Shown: piece after piece, positions 17,622 to 32,859 of the stretch
Numbering within the stretch: position 1 is the first letter of the stretch
How the letters are laid out: every line of letters begins with the position of its first letter
Assembly: GCA_028875055.1 (NCBI GenBank)
Contig: JAPPGG010000044.1
Location: 62,001 to 126,000, forward strand
Length of the DNA: 64,000 nt
From: Chloroflexota bacterium
GTDB taxonomy: Bacteria; Chloroflexota; Dehalococcoidia; Lucifugimonadales; UBA3495
Reading direction: 5' to 3'
Translations under genes and position numbers: made by a program
The notes under the pieces: generated by a model
The model's input: the letters and a program-made list of their open reading frames with translations, nothing else
What the model was told of the DNA's origin: nothing
Database searches by the model: none

Positions 17622-20318
17622 TTAGCGCTGGACGATGGTGGTACCTTCCTGAGCCGTGATGGGCTGGCCGAACTCGGCGTACCTCAGGGTGGCAGAGGCG
17701 ACCACGTCACCGGCGCTTACTGCCTCAACTGTGACCGTGTATTCGAGCTCACCACCGGCTTCCAGCGACGGGACTGCGGTGTAGGTTACCGTGCCGCCGG
17801 AAATGGTGCCGCCTGCGGCTGTGATTATGGCGAACTGGGCCGGTACGGTAACCGTCAGCCTCACGTCAGTCATCGGGGAATCGTCGCTCTGGTTGGTAAT
17901 GACTACCGTGTAACTGCCCTCTTCACCGACGCCCATGGGGTCAACGCCGTCGATGATACTCAGGTGCGCCGCCGCGGCCGCCAGGATCTGGATATTCAGC
18001 ACAGCGTCAGCAGAGGCTCCCTCAGCCGAGGTGACGTTGGCGGTGTTAATTACGGCGCCAACGGACTCGCCACGCAGGGTGACATTTACGTCCACCGTAG
18101 CTCCGACTGCCAGGTCGCCAATGGACCAGGTCACTACCCCGTCGGCTTCCTGTCCGCCGTTGTCGCTGGACACGTAGGACATTTCGGCCGGGATATTGTC
18201 GGTTATGGTCACGTCCGTCAGGTTAGCCGTACCCGTGTTGGTGGCGGAAATGGTGTAGGTACGCTCGCCGTCCACGTACAGGGCCGAGCCGCCGGACTTG
18301 GCCAGGCTTACGGCAGGTACGAGGACACCAATAGTGGCGTCGGCGGTTACCGTCACGCCCCGCTCGGTAGCAGATACGGTGTTAGTAAGCGTCCCGCCAA
18401 CGGTGGAGGTGGCGTTGATCGTAATGTTGGCCGTGCCACCGGGTTCGATGGCTGCGATGGTCCACTGGAGGCTGCCGTCCGCACCTACGCTGGCCTCGGG
18501 TTCGGCAGTAACGTTCTGGAACTCGAGGGGCAGCGCGTCCACGACCGCCACGTTGGTGGCAGTAGCGTCGCCGTTGTTGGTTACGGCAATGGTGTAAACG
18601 GTCGGCTGACCCAGGATGGGAGCAGCGTTATCGGCCGTCTTGGTAATCGACAGGTCCGACCTGGTAACCAGAGTCGTGGCCTGGGCAGAGGCGGTGGCGC
18701 CCTCATCGGACAGAACGTTGGCCGTGTTGACCACCTCCCCCGGGTCGCCGGTAGTCGCTACCAGGGTGACTGTAGCCGTAGCCTCGGAGTCCAGGGACTC
18801 GATCAGCCAGCTAACCCTGCCGTCGGCCCCAACCGCCGCCTCGGGTGAGCTGGACACATAGGTCAGGCCCAGAGGCAGGGTGTCGGTGAGAACGATGTTG
18901 GTCAGCGCGCCGGCGCCGTCGTTGGTAACGGTGATTTCGTAGGTCACGTCGTCGCCGGAGACGGTTTCCGTGGGACCGCTCTTGGCCAGCTGGAGGGAGC
19001 CAGGAATGACGCTGGTAAGCGAAGTGTCCTGGCCGGTGATGCCCTCAACAGAGACGGCGGTGGCGGTGTTAATCTGCTCGCCCACGTTGTTGGCGGACAG
19101 TACCATGGTGACTTCCACGGAGGCTCCCGGAGCGATGTCGCCCAGGCTCCAGGTAATGGTGCTGCCTGCAGCGCTGGCGGCTTCGGGAGTAGAGCTGACG
19201 AAGGTCAGGCCCTGGGGCAGTTCGTCGGTAAGGGTGACATTGGTAGCCGTGGAGTCCCCGCTGTTAGTGACGGAGACGCTGTATTCGGCGGTCTTCCTCA
19301 GACCCAGGCTGGGAGGACCTTCCTTGTTGACTTCGAGGGTGGGCGACTGCCACTGCTTGGTGTGGGTGTGGCTGAACATCGTCTTGTTGGTGCCGGCTTC
19401 CAGGACCTGGATATAGACCTGGTTGTCGCCGATGGCGGGTTCAACCTGCTGCAAGGTTACGACGGTTTCGCCGTTGGCGTTGGTAGTGGTGGCCGCAGCC
19501 TGTCCCACACCATCAAGGGTGGCGGCGGGGTCTGCGTCCACAACCGACCAGGCCACGTTCACGTCGGCAATGGGGGAGCCGTCGGTTACCTTGCTGACCC
19601 TGACCAGCATGGGGTGATCCGTGCCGACAAGATTGACGGCGTCGGAGGGGAACTCGACGCTCATATCCACCCAGTGCTTGACCGCGAAGACCTTGTGGGT
19701 ATCGTTATCAACGATCTGGGGGACGAAAGCCGTCACGTCGGTATCGCCGGGGCGGGTTGCCGTGATGGTCAAGGTTGCCTGACCACTGTCGTCGGTCATA
19801 ACCCGTCCGAAATAGTTGTCCACTTTGCGAGGGTTTTCCCCGCCCAAGGAAACAATGTCGCCAACGGCTTCATCGAACCGATTGAGGAAAACCTCAACCT
19901 CGACACCAGTGGCGGGGGCGCCATCTGCGCCGTTAACGGTAACGGTGAAGGTGTGCTGGTCGAAAATGGAATTCCAGTCCTCAACCGGGCTGATGCTCAC
20001 CGAGGTGGGAGCGGGGCCCTCGGCCTGGGGAACGGACGTCTTTTCAATAGCTGCCGGGGACTGATTCTCAACCAGGTCGGCCCGGGTATCCTGTTCGAGC
20101 CTTAGTTGGGGGAACCTGGTGTAGGTGGCCACCGAAGCGGTGGCGGGGGGCTCGTCAGTGTCGGGGATCAGGTGGGGAGAGTCAATTTGATTCACTATGC
20201 CAGGCGCGCTGGAAGGGGATGATGTGAGGAGCATACTGCCGGCCACAACTCCGGCCAAAGCAAGCACGGCAAAAATGCCAATCATCCAATGGACGCTTTT
20301 AAACATAGACAGGTTCAT
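17622..20318 (-). CDS. Secreted or surface protein with DUF11 repeats
   Basis: 898 aa. A single hydrophobic segment at residues ~10-33 could be a signal peptide or an N-terminal anchor. Residues ~100-330 look like two immunoglobulin/Big-1-like domains (DGAPATGVEVEVFLN, then DGSPIADVNVAWSV). Then come about five DUF11 repeats of ~110 residues, each with a YTIxVTNxGDxxATNV-type strand, LPxGLTYVSSxPEA and a WSIGDLxPGAxVxVTV-type strand, built of Thr/Val/Ala-rich beta strands. Such proteins form cell-surface stalks, adhesins or S-layer material. No C-terminal sorting signal is evident. The start codon follows AGGAAGG. It is isolated and divergent from rpoB. Confidence 0.85.
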   Translation of the reverse strand: MNLSMFKSVHWMIGIFAVLALAGVVAGSMLLTSSPSSAPGIVNQIDSPHLIPDTDEPPATASVATYTRFPQLRLEQDTRADLVENQSPAAIEKTSVPQAEGPAPTSVSISPVEDWNSIFDQHTFTVTVNGADGAPATGVEVEVFLNRFDEAVGDIVSLGGENPRKVDNYFGRVMTDDSGQATLTITATRPGDTDVTAFVPQIVDNDTHKVFAVKHWVDMSVEFPSDAVNLVGTDHPMLVRVSKVTDGSPIADVNVAWSVVDADPAATLDGVGQAAATTTNANGETVVTLQQVEPAIGDNQVYIQVLEAGTNKTMFSHTHTKQWQSPTLEVNKEGPPSLGLRKTAEYSVSVTNSGDSTATNVTLTDELPQGLTFVSSTPEAASAAGSTITWSLGDIAPGASVEVTMVLSANNVGEQINTATAVSVEGITGQDTSLTSVIPGSLQLAKSGPTETVSGDDVTYEITVTNDGAGALTNIVLTDTLPLGLTYVSSSPEAAVGADGRVSWLIESLDSEATATVTLVATTGDPGEVVNTANVLSDEGATASAQATTLVTRSDLSITKTADNAAPILGQPTVYTIAVTNNGDATATNVAVVDALPLEFQNVTAEPEASVGADGSLQWTIAAIEPGGTANITINATSTVGGTLTNTVSATERGVTVTADATIGVLVPAVSLAKSGGSALYVDGERTYTISATNTGTANLTDVTITDNIPAEMSYVSSDNGGQEADGVVTWSIGDLAVGATVDVNVTLRGESVGAVINTANVTSAEGASADAVLNIQILAAAAAHLSIIDGVDPMGVGEEGSYTVVITNQSDDSPMTDVRLTVTVPAQFAIITAAGGTISGGTVTYTAVPSLEAGGELEYTVTVEAVSAGDVVASATLRYAEFGQPITAQEGTTIVQR

Positions 20319-20656
20319 TTGTACCTTCCTAGTTCAGGATTGTGAGTAGCTGGTGTAAGCAGGGTCTGCGCTGGCAAAGGTGTGGATGTACCCGGCGGCA
20401 CAGAACTGTGATCGCAATTTGAGCATTGCGAATTTCGACAGAGAGATTTTTACATCGCAGTTATGGAAAGTCAAGGGGTACCCTATCTCAAGACGGCGCC
20501 TTTCGAATATTGTGGAGGACTTGTTCCCTATTCAATCGGTAGGAAGAATTCCGCATTGGGCGGCTGGCTCCACCTGGGGATTTACCACCACCGTCGCCCA
20601 GCGCCCACAAGGGGTGGGGGAGGTTTGAAACAGCTTGAAATTGAGCGCAGCCGGTG
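20319..20656. other. Intergenic region between the divergent DUF11 gene and rpoB
   Basis: AT-richer than its surroundings, with no credible ORF. It holds a small inverted repeat CGCAAT-TTGAGC-ATTGCG (20413-20430) and presumably the promoter of the DUF11 gene, for which I see no clear consensus. Confidence 0.4.
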
Positions 20657-20684
20657 TTGACAAATTGGAGGAGGCCACTATAAT
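20657..20684 (+). promoter_or_regulatory. Consensus promoter of rpoB-rpoC
   Basis: TTGACA and TATAAT, both perfect hexamers, are 16 bp apart. Transcription would start near 20691, giving a ~128-nt T-rich leader before rpoB. This is among the strongest sigma-70-type promoters in the window. Confidence 0.8.
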
Positions 20685-20818
20685 GGCAGGTTACCGAGTA
20701 TGCCTCAAACACCTTTTTTTGCTCATCTTCCGAAGCAAAATTCTGACCCTAGTTCCACTTTGTCCATTTTTTCCGGCCACTAGTCCCCATCCTGCGTTTG
20801 CATAAAGGAGAATGGCGT

Positions 20819-23800
20819 ATGGCTACGACTCCCGTGTCCAACGGGCATGACAACGGTATTGCCACTGGAGCCGGTTCCGCGGCGGCCAGGGTAAAATCCT
20901 ATGCCCGCATTCCAGAAGTGCTGGACGTCCCCCACCTGATATTGAGCCAGGTCCAGTCATTTGACTGGTTCAAGACCGATGGCCTGGCGGAGGTATTCAA
21001 AGAATTTTCCCCCATTACCGACTATACGGGCAAGAAATACGAGCTTCACTTCCTGGAGCACACCTTCGAGGAACCGAAGCTTTCACCCATTGAGTGCAAG
21101 GAACTGGAGAAGACTTACTCCCAGCCTTTGACGCTGAAGGCCCTGCTCATAAAGATGGAGACGAATGAGAGGCTGGAGCAGGACATCTTCATGGGCGAAA
21201 TTCCGCTGATGACGGAGCACGGCACTTTCATTATTAATGGCGCCGAGCGGGTTGTAGTCAGCCAGCTGGTTCGCTCCCCCGGCGTTTACTTCAAGCATGA
21301 CAAGTCGGCCACCCCGGACCGCAACCTGTGCGTGGCGCAGGTTATTCCCTCCCGCGGGGCATGGCTGGAATTCGAGACCAGCGTCAAGGACATCCTTTCC
21401 GTAAAGGTGGACCGCAAGCGGCGGGTTTCGGTAACCACGTTCTTCCGCGCCCTGGGTGTCACCAGGGATGAGATAGTCGAGAAGTTCGCCGACGTTGATA
21501 CCGACGAAAGGCACCAGTACATACAGACAACGCTGGAGCGGGACCAGGCTTCGACGGAACGGGACCCGCACTTCCGCGAGGACGACCTGAGAAACCTGTG
21601 GGAGTGGCTGAGGCCGGAGCAGGACTTCGATATCGAAACGGCCCGGCAGATTGCCTCTGCCCAGCTGGAGCTTTACCGGCGGCTGCGGCCCGGCGAGCCT
21701 CCCAGTGTGGAGAACGCCAGCAACCTGATACGGGCGTCCTTCTTCGATCCCAGGCGGTATGACCTGGGTCGGGTGGGCCGGTACAAGTTTAACCGGCGCC
21801 TGAGCATTGGCGAGCGCGGCGACCAGCGCACCCTGAGCCTGGAAGACATGCTGATGGTGGTGCGCAACCTGATCCTGGTGAACCGGGGTGAAGAGCGGGC
21901 AGACGACATTGACCACCTGGGCAACCGGCGGGTCAGGGCCGTGGGAGAACTGGTGCAGAACCAGGTCCGGATCGGCCTTTCCCGCATGGAGCGCATGGTC
22001 AAGGAAAAGATGACCCTGGTGGATGTCGAGGAAGTGGCGCCCCGTGGACTGGTCAACGTCCGCCCGGTGGTGGCTGCCGTCAGGGAGTTCTTCGGCGGAT
22101 CGCAGTTGTCCCAGTTCATGGACCAGACCAACCCGCTGGCGGAACTGACTCACAAGCGCAGGCTTTCCGCCCTGGGACCGGGTGGTCTGTCCAGGGAACG
22201 CGCCGGATTCGACGTGCGCGACGTTCACTTCTCCCACTATGGCCGTATCTGCCCCATTGAGACACCTGAAGGGCCGAACATCGGGCTGCTGAGTTCCCTG
22301 TCGTCCTATGCCAGGACCAATCCTTACGGGTTTATTGAATCGCCATACCGCCGGGTATTGAAGTCCATTCCCAATACGGCGGCTGACCTGGAGGGTCGCA
22401 CGGTAACCGAAGACGTGCTGGGCGAAGACGGCAAGGTGCTGGTTGCCAGCGGAAAGAAGCTGGGCCGAACCAACCTGAAGGCTGTCAAGGCTTTGCCTGA
22501 GGGAACAATGCTGCGGGTGAGGCCCTATGTGGCCGGCGGGCCCGAGCATGTGGAGTATATGTCGGCTGACCGGGAGGAGAACTTCCGGATTGCCCAGGCA
22601 AACTCGGAGCTGGACGAGCTGGGACAGTTCATTCACGACCGGGTGGAAATCCGGTTGGGGGAGAACTACATCCAGGACTCGCCGGACAACGTGGACCTGA
22701 TGGATGTGTCGCCGATGCAGATTATGAGCATTTCGGCGGCGCTGATTCCCTTCCTGGAGCATGATGATGCCAACCGGGCCCTGATGGGCTCCAACATGCA
22801 GCGGCAGGCTGTGCCCCTGCTCCGCCCCAGCGTTCCGGTGGTAGGCACCGGCATTGAAGAAAGGGTTGCGCGGGACAGCGGGCAGGTGGTGCTGGCCCGG
22901 GCTACGGGCGTGGTAACATCGGTTACCGGACTGGACATTGTTGTCACCGACGCCGATGGAAGTGACTATCACCATTACCTGGAGAAGTTCAGGCGCACCA
23001 ACCAGGGCACCTGCTTCGACCAGCGCACCATCGTGCAGAAGGGCGACCGCGTGGTATTGGGCGATACGCTGGCGGACAGTTCTTCCACCGACCAGGGGAA
23101 GCTGGCCCTGGGCCAGAACGTGCTGGTGGCCTTTATGTCGTGGGAGGGCTACAACTACGAGGATGCCATCATCATCAGCGAGAGGCTGGTGAAGGACGAC
23201 CAGTTTACTTCCATCCACATTGAGAAGCATGAGATGGAGGCCCGGGAAACCAAGCTGGGTCCTGAAGAAATCACCAGGGATATACCCAACGTTGGCGAAA
23301 CCAGCCTAAGGGACCTGGACGAGCGCGGGATCATTCGCGTAGGCGCGGACGTGGGGCCCGGGGACATCCTGGTGGGCAAGGTTACCCCCAAGGGCGAGAC
23401 GGAACTGACGGCCGAGGAGAAACTCCTCAGGGCGATCTTCGGTGAGAAGTCGCGGGACGTTAAGGATACTTCGCTGCGGGTGCCCCACGGGGAGCGCGGA
23501 AAGGTCATTGACGTCAAGATCCTGAACCGGGCCAACCGGGATGACCTGCCGCCCGGAGTCAACGAGGCGGTGCGCGTCTGGATTGCCCAGACCAGGAAGA
23601 TTTCGGTGGGCGACAAGATGGCCGGCCGGCACGGAAACAAGGGCGTGGTTTCGCGGATATTGCCGGTGGAGGATATGCCCTTCCTGGCCGATGGCACCCC
23701 GGTGGATATGATCCTGAATCCCATCGGCGTACCTTCGAGGATGAACCTGGGCCAGGTGCTGGAAACGCATCTGGGATGGGCGGCCCGCGGGCTGAACTTC

Positions 23801-24615
23801 CGCGCCCAGACGCCGGTGTTCGACGGCGCAACGGACGCCTCAATTGAGGACTCGCTTTCTCGCCTGTGGTTCGCGGAGGAGTCGGGGGCCATCAACGGGG
23901 CACCCACGGACTGGTCGCCCGAGATTGAGTTCAGCCGGATCGAGGGCTGGCTTGAGGAACGGGGATACGATGCGGACCGGCTGTTCAACGAGAACGTGCG
24001 GGGCGAGGCGCGGGAAGCCTGCCTGCGCATCTGGCTGAAGGAGCAGGCCGGTATTGACGCCGACAAGATGGAACTGGAAGAGATGTACGAGGAAGCGCTG
24101 CGGGCCCACCGGGAGCGGCAGATTGCGCCTCCGATCTTCGGCAAGTTCCAGCTTTACGACGGCCGGACCGGGGACGCCTTCGACCAGCTGGTGACCGTGG
24201 GCAGCATTTATATGCTCAAGCTGATCCACCTGGTGGAGGACAAGATTCACGCGCGGTCCACCGGACCCTACTCGATGATTACGCAGCAGCCCCTGGGCGG
24301 CAAGGCCCAGTTCGGCGGCCAGCGGTTTGGTGAAATGGAAGTGTGGGCCCTGGAGGCCTACAGCGCGGCCTACAACCTGCAGGAGGTATTGACGGTAAAG
24401 TCCGACGACGTGGCCGGCCGGGTAAAAACCTACGAGGCCATCGTCAAAGGGGAGCCCATTGGTCAACCCGGTGTTCCGGAGTCCTTCAACGTGCTGCTCA
24501 AGGAGTTGCAGAGTCTCGGCCTGTCCGTGGAGCTGCTGAACGAGGAGGACCGGCCTTCCCTGATGGACGGAATGGGTGACGAAACTGAGCTATACGAACC
24601 ACTGGAGGCGATTTA

Positions 24616-24616
<1 letters not shown>
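20819..24616 (+). CDS. rpoB: DNA-directed RNA polymerase beta subunit
   Basis: 1265 aa. The start is the ATG eight bases after AAAGGAG; the ORF-track TTG lies upstream of that site. Core motifs include the rifampicin-pocket region [20 protein letters not shown] with the usual Asp, His and Ser residues, so target-based rifampicin resistance is not predicted. Also present are [53 protein letters not shown] and [20 protein letters not shown] at the C-terminus. The upstream neighbour is not rplL but a divergent DUF11 gene, so the ribosomal-protein part of the usual operon is elsewhere. The stop overlaps the rpoC start by one base (TAATG). Confidence 0.98.
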
Positions 24617-28836
<4,220 letters not shown>

Positions 28837-28870
28837 CTCAAGCTGCAACGGGGGCGCCGGTTTACCGGAC

Positions 28871-29839
28871 ATGAAGGGTCAACCAGACCTTTCCGTTGAA
28901 CTGGCGCCTACCCATTCCCGGGGCCTTCTTCTCAAAAACCCCGTAATGGTTGCCTCCGGTACTTTCGGGTACGACGGTTACGGGCGGGGCATCCCCCAGG
29001 AAATGGACCTCTCCCGACTGGGGGCGGTCATCCCCAAGACCTTCACCCGCTACCCCCGCGAAGGAAATCCCGAACCCCGCTGGTACCCGGAGTCGTACCG
29101 GGTCGCCCGTGAAACCGGTGAGCCGGTGCTGCTCAATGCCATCGGGCTGACGAACCCGGGAATTGAGGCGGGAGTCAGGGAAGTAGCCCCCCAATGGGAG
29201 TCCTGGAACGCGACCATGCTGCTGAGCATGTCGGGTGAGAGCGTAGGGCAGTTTGGCGAGATGGCGGCCATGGCCCAGGGAAAGCCGGGGTTTTCGGCGA
29301 TTGAGTTGAACCTGAGCTGCCCGAATGTGGAGCAGGGCGACCTGTTCAGCTACAGCGCTGAAGGGACCTACAGGGCGGTGGACGCAGTGAAGCGACACGC
29401 CGAGGTTCCGGTGCTGGCCAAGCTGGCTCCCAACGTGCCAGACATTGCGCCCATAGCCAGGGCTGCCGTGGAGGCGGGTGCTGACGCGCTGACCATTTGC
29501 AATACCATTCCCGCCATGACTATCGACGTGGAATCCCGCCATCCGACGCTGGGTAACATAACCGGGGGGCTTTCCGGACAGGGACTGCATCCGGTGGCGG
29601 TGGCCCTGGTTTACCGGGCGGCCCAGGCGGTCAGTGTGCCCATCGTTGGCGTGGGAGGTGTCTTTACGGCCAGGGATGCCCTGGAGTTCATTCTGGCCGG
29701 AGCGACAGCCGTGCAGGTGGGGAGCGCGAACCTGGCAGACCTGTGGGCCCCCTTCAATGTGCTGGACGGTATCAGGTCCTACCTGGGGGAGAGAGGTATC
29801 GGCGATATCAAGGAGTTGATCGGGGCGATGGAAGCCTGA
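28871..29839 (+). CDS. pyrD: Dihydroorotate dehydrogenase, class 1 (PyrD catalytic subunit type)
   Basis: About 322 aa TIM-barrel flavoprotein oxidising dihydroorotate to orotate in pyrimidine synthesis. Visible features are NPVMVASGTFG, AIGLTNPGIEAG, ELNLSCPNVEQGD with the catalytic Cys of class 1 enzymes, VLAKLAPNV and the FMN phosphate site GVGGVFTARDALEFILAGATAVQVG. Class 1B enzymes pair with a PyrK Fe-S/FAD subunit, which is not adjacent here. ATGs at 28823 and 28829, overlapping rpoC, are possible starts, but homology begins near MKGQPDLSVELAP. It is probably co-transcribed with rpoBC and is followed by a strong hairpin. Confidence 0.93.
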   Translation: MKGQPDLSVELAPTHSRGLLLKNPVMVASGTFGYDGYGRGIPQEMDLSRLGAVIPKTFTRYPREGNPEPRWYPESYRVARETGEPVLLNAIGLTNPGIEAGVREVAPQWESWNATMLLSMSGESVGQFGEMAAMAQGKPGFSAIELNLSCPNVEQGDLFSYSAEGTYRAVDAVKRHAEVPVLAKLAPNVPDIAPIARAAVEAGADALTICNTIPAMTIDVESRHPTLGNITGGLSGQGLHPVAVALVYRAAQAVSVPIVGVGGVFTARDALEFILAGATAVQVGSANLADLWAPFNVLDGIRSYLGERGIGDIKELIGAMEA

Positions 29840-29874
29840 CGCCGATCAAACGGGCCAATCAAATGGAATGAATT

Positions 29875-29903
29875 AAGGGGAGGGCTGCATTGGCCCTCCC
29901 CTT
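29875..29903. terminator. Bidirectional terminator between pyrD and clpC
   Basis: AAGGGGAGGGC-TGCATTG-GCCCTCCCCTT is an 11-bp perfect stem between two convergent genes, with T-rich sequence on the plus side (TTTCTGGTTT). Confidence 0.75.
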
Positions 29904-29943
29904 TCTGGTTTGGGGGCGAGTGTCCCCTGTAATGCCGGTGGGG

Positions 29944-32391
29944 TTATTCCGCGACTGCGGCCACTTCCGTTTTGGTGAGGGACAGGGCATCGTCGCCCGC
30001 GTCAACCACCAGGTGGTCGCCAGTCCGGAACTCGCCGGACAGTATCCCCCTGGACAGCGGGTTTTCCAGGTGGCGCTGTATGGCCCTCCGCAGGGGCCTG
30101 GCGCCGTACACCGGGTCGAAGCCCTCGTCGGCCAGCCAGTTTGCCGCCGCCGGGGTCAACTCGAAGGTAATGTCCAGGTCGTCCAGCCGCTGGGCCACGT
30201 CATTTACCATCAACCCGACTACCTGAACTATCTGTTCGAGGGTCAGCGGGTGGAAAACGATGGTCTCGTCAATGCGGTTCAGAAACTCCGGCCGGAATGC
30301 CTGCTTCAACGCTTCGCTCACCGATTTTTCCAGCGCCTCCCGTTCGCTGTCGGCTGAAGGGTGCGTGGGGTTGAATCCCACACCCGGGCGGTTCAGGTAG
30401 CCCGTTCCCAGGTTGCTGGTCATAATTATGACCGTGTTTCTGAAGTCCACGGTCCGGCCCTGGCCGTCCGTCAGCCGGCCATCCTCCAGGATCTGCAGCA
30501 GGATGTTGAAGACATCGGGGTGGGCCTTTTCGATTTCGTCGAAGAGGACAACCCGATAGGGACGGCGGCGGACGGCTTCGGTCAGCTGGCCGCCTTCATC
30601 GTACCCCACGTAGCCCGGGGGCGCGCCCACCAGGCGTGATACGGTGTGCTTTTCCATGTACTCGGACATATCCAGCCGCACCATGTTGTCCTCGTCGTCG
30701 AAGAGGAACTCGGCCAGGGCCCTGGACAGCTCCGTCTTCCCCACGCCGGTGGGGCCGAGGAAGATGAAGCTGCCGATGGGACGGCGAGGGTTGCTCAGGC
30801 CGGAGCGAGCCCGACGGATGGCCTCGGAGACCGCGCGTACCGCTTCCTCCTGGCCCACCAGCCGCTGGTGCAGGGTTTCCTCCATGTGGATCAGGCGGTC
30901 GGCCTCGCTCTCCAGCAGGCGACCGGACGGGATGCCGGTCCAGCTGGAGACCAGGTCGGCGATGTCCCTTTCGTCCACAATCATGTCAACCTTGCGCTCT
31001 TGCCTGAGGTTGTCCTGCTTCTCGCGGAGTTCTTCCTCCAGGCGCATTCGTTCCGTTCGCAGCTGGGCTGCCTGTTCGTATTTGTTGCGCTGGGCGGCGG
31101 CATCCTCCTGGTCGGACAGGCGGCGGACCTGTTCCTCCAGCTCATGGCAGTCGGGAGGAAAGCCTTCGGCATCGATGCGCACCTTGCTGGCGGCCTCGTC
31201 AATGAAGTCGATGGCCTTGTCGGGCAACTGCCGACCGGTGATGTACCGGTCGCTGAGGCGGGCCGCGGCGACGAGGGCGTCGTCTTCAATCTTAACCTTG
31301 TGATGGGCCTCGTAACGGGGCCGCAGGGCCCTGAGAATCTCCACGGTTTCTTCGACGCTGGGTTCGTCCAGGTAAACCGGCTGGAAGCGGCGTTCCAGGG
31401 CGGCGTCTTTTTCAATGTGCTTCCGGTACTCGTCGAGGGTGGTGGCCCCGATGCACTGAAGTTCTCCCCGCGACAGGGCGGGCTTCAGGAGGTTGCTGGC
31501 ATCCAGCCCGCCCTCGGCGGCGCCGGCGCCCACCATAGTGTGGATTTCGTCCAGGAACAGGATGAACTCGCCCTGCCCCTGCTTTACCTCGTCCATTACC
31601 GCCTTGAGCCGTTCCTCAAATTCACCTCGGAACTTGGAGCCGGCAACCATGGCGCCCATGTCGAGAGCCAGCACCCGCTTGCCCTTCAGTGAATCGGGCA
31701 CGTCGCCGCTGGCAATACGCAGCGCCAGTCCTTCAACGATGGCGGTCTTGCCGACGCCGGCCTCGCCGATGATTACGGGATTGTTCTTCTTGCGGCGGGT
31801 AAGGGTCTGGGCCACCCGCCGGATTTCGGTTTCGCGTCCGATCACCGGGTCCAGCTGGCCCTTGGTGGCCAGCTGGGTCAGATCAATGCTGTACCTTTCC
31901 AGGGAACGGTACCGGCTCTCCGCTCGCCGGTCATCCACCCGGTGAGCGCCGCGGACGGTGGTCAACGCCTGATAGACCTGCTCCTGGTCGATCTTGAACT
32001 CCTGCACCAGCCGGGCGGAATCGCCCTGGGGCTCCCTGATGGCCGCGATGAAGAGATGCTCGACGCTGATGAAATCGTCCTTAAGCCTGCGGGACTCCTC
32101 CTGGGCCGTATCCAGCAGGCGCTGAATGCGGGGAGTGGTGTAGATCTGCCCGGCCTGATTGGCCAGCTTGGGCGAAGCTTCCAGCAGCTGTTCCAGGCGG
32201 GCCCGGAAGGCCGGGACGGAAATGCCCAGGTGTTCCAGGATGCGGGCCGGAATTCCCTCTTCCTGGTTCAGCATGGCCAGCAGTACGTGCTCCACGTCCC
32301 ACTGGCTGTGGCGGTAGGTCCGCACCAGCTCCTGGGAGTCCTGGATAACCTGTTGAGCCTGTTCGGTAAAGTCGTCTGATCGCAATGTCAT
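29944..32391 (-). CDS. clpC: ClpC-type AAA+ unfoldase, ClpP partner
   Basis: 815 aa. The start is the ATG six bases after GGAGGT, seven codons inside the listed ORF. There are two N-terminal Clp repeats (to ~145), an AAA-1 domain with [15 protein letters not shown], and a short middle domain containing a UVR-like [12 protein letters not shown], which argues for ClpC rather than ClpB. AAA-2 carries [20 protein letters not shown] tripeptide in the AAA-2 loop (RPGVGFNP) is the ClpP-docking element. The protein unfolds substrates for ClpP. It lies 111 bp after hspR in an apparent dnaJ-hspR-clpC heat-shock operon. Confidence 0.92.
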   Translation of the reverse strand: MTLRSDDFTEQAQQVIQDSQELVRTYRHSQWDVEHVLLAMLNQEEGIPARILEHLGISVPAFRARLEQLLEASPKLANQAGQIYTTPRIQRLLDTAQEESRRLKDDFISVEHLFIAAIREPQGDSARLVQEFKIDQEQVYQALTTVRGAHRVDDRRAESRYRSLERYSIDLTQLATKGQLDPVIGRETEIRRVAQTLTRRKKNNPVIIGEAGVGKTAIVEGLALRIASGDVPDSLKGKRVLALDMGAMVAGSKFRGEFEERLKAVMDEVKQGQGEFILFLDEIHTMVGAGAAEGGLDASNLLKPALSRGELQCIGATTLDEYRKHIEKDAALERRFQPVYLDEPSVEETVEILRALRPRYEAHHKVKIEDDALVAAARLSDRYITGRQLPDKAIDFIDEAASKVRIDAEGFPPDCHELEEQVRRLSDQEDAAAQRNKYEQAAQLRTERMRLEEELREKQDNLRQERKVDMIVDERDIADLVSSWTGIPSGRLLESEADRLIHMEETLHQRLVGQEEAVRAVSEAIRRARSGLSNPRRPIGSFIFLGPTGVGKTELSRALAEFLFDDEDNMVRLDMSEYMEKHTVSRLVGAPPGYVGYDEGGQLTEAVRRRPYRVVLFDEIEKAHPDVFNILLQILEDGRLTDGQGRTVDFRNTVIIMTSNLGTGYLNRPGVGFNPTHPSADSEREALEKSVSEALKQAFRPEFLNRIDETIVFHPLTLEQIVQVVGLMVNDVAQRLDDLDITFELTPAAANWLADEGFDPVYGARPLRRAIQRHLENPLSRGILSGEFRTGDHLVVDAGDDALSLTKTEVAAVAE

Positions 32392-32408
32392 AGTCTCACC
32401 TCCGGGGT

Positions 32409-32454
32409 CCATCCCAGGGGTCCCAGGGCATTTGCCCGCCGCCCCTGGGGATGG
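32409..32454 (-). promoter_or_regulatory. Two-tier hairpin next to the clpC ribosome-binding site
   Basis: In the hspR-clpC gap CCATCCCAGGGG pairs with CCCCTGGGGATGG (one bulged base), enclosing an inner GGGC-ATTT-GCCC hairpin. On the transcript it ends about six nt before the GGAGGT Shine-Dalgarno. It could be an attenuator, processing signal or translational control element. Confidence 0.45.
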
Positions 32455-32502
32455 CGATGACTAATGTCTGAATATTGCCTTTCTTCGAGTTTATCGGTCC
32501 TC

Positions 32503-32859
32503 TTATCTGAACTGCTGCCTTGCAGCAGGGGAAGGGGCATCAGTGCGTGGCCGGAGCGAGTCGATGGTGTCGTTGAGGCTCCTGATTTCCTGTTCGAGCT
32601 CCTCAATGCGGGCCATAAGCTTCAGGGCCACCTCGGCTCCGGCCAGGTTCATACCCAGGTCTTCGGTAAGAGTCTTTATGCGGCGGAGGCGCTCAATGTC
32701 CGCCTCGGAGTAGAGCCGCTGACGGCCGTTGGAGCGAGAAGGCCAGATGAGGCCGACCCGCTCGTAATACCGCAGGGTCTGGGCGTGAAGCCCGACCATC
32801 CGCGCGGCAATGCTGATAACAAAGCAGGGTTCCTCGGAGTTATTTCTCTGAAACGTCAT
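32503..32859 (-). CDS. hspR: HspR-type MerR-family heat-shock repressor
   Basis: 118 aa. A MerR-type helix-turn-helix with [30 protein letters not shown] is followed by [21 protein letters not shown] and a C-terminal coiled coil ([18 protein letters not shown]). HspR represses dnaK/dnaJ/clp genes at HAIR sites in Actinobacteria and some other phyla. The start overlaps the dnaJ stop by four bases, the usual dnaJ-hspR arrangement. Autoregulation is likely, since the operon promoter lies in the intergenic region holding a HAIR-like site. Confidence 0.92.
   Translation of the reverse strand: MTFQRNNSEEPCFVISIAARMVGLHAQTLRYYERVGLIWPSRSNGRQRLYSEADIERLRRIKTLTEDLGMNLAGAEVALKLMARIEELEQEIRSLNDTIDSLRPRTDAPSPAARQQFR

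Noticed and set aside
21083-23230. 715-aa minus-strand ORF inside rpoB
   Set aside because: Shadow of rpoB; no recognisable domains. The same applies to 24613-26478 and 27436-28473 inside rpoC.
29944-32391. ClpB disaggregase
   Set aside because: The middle domain is short and UVR-like and a VGF ClpP loop is present; both point to ClpC.
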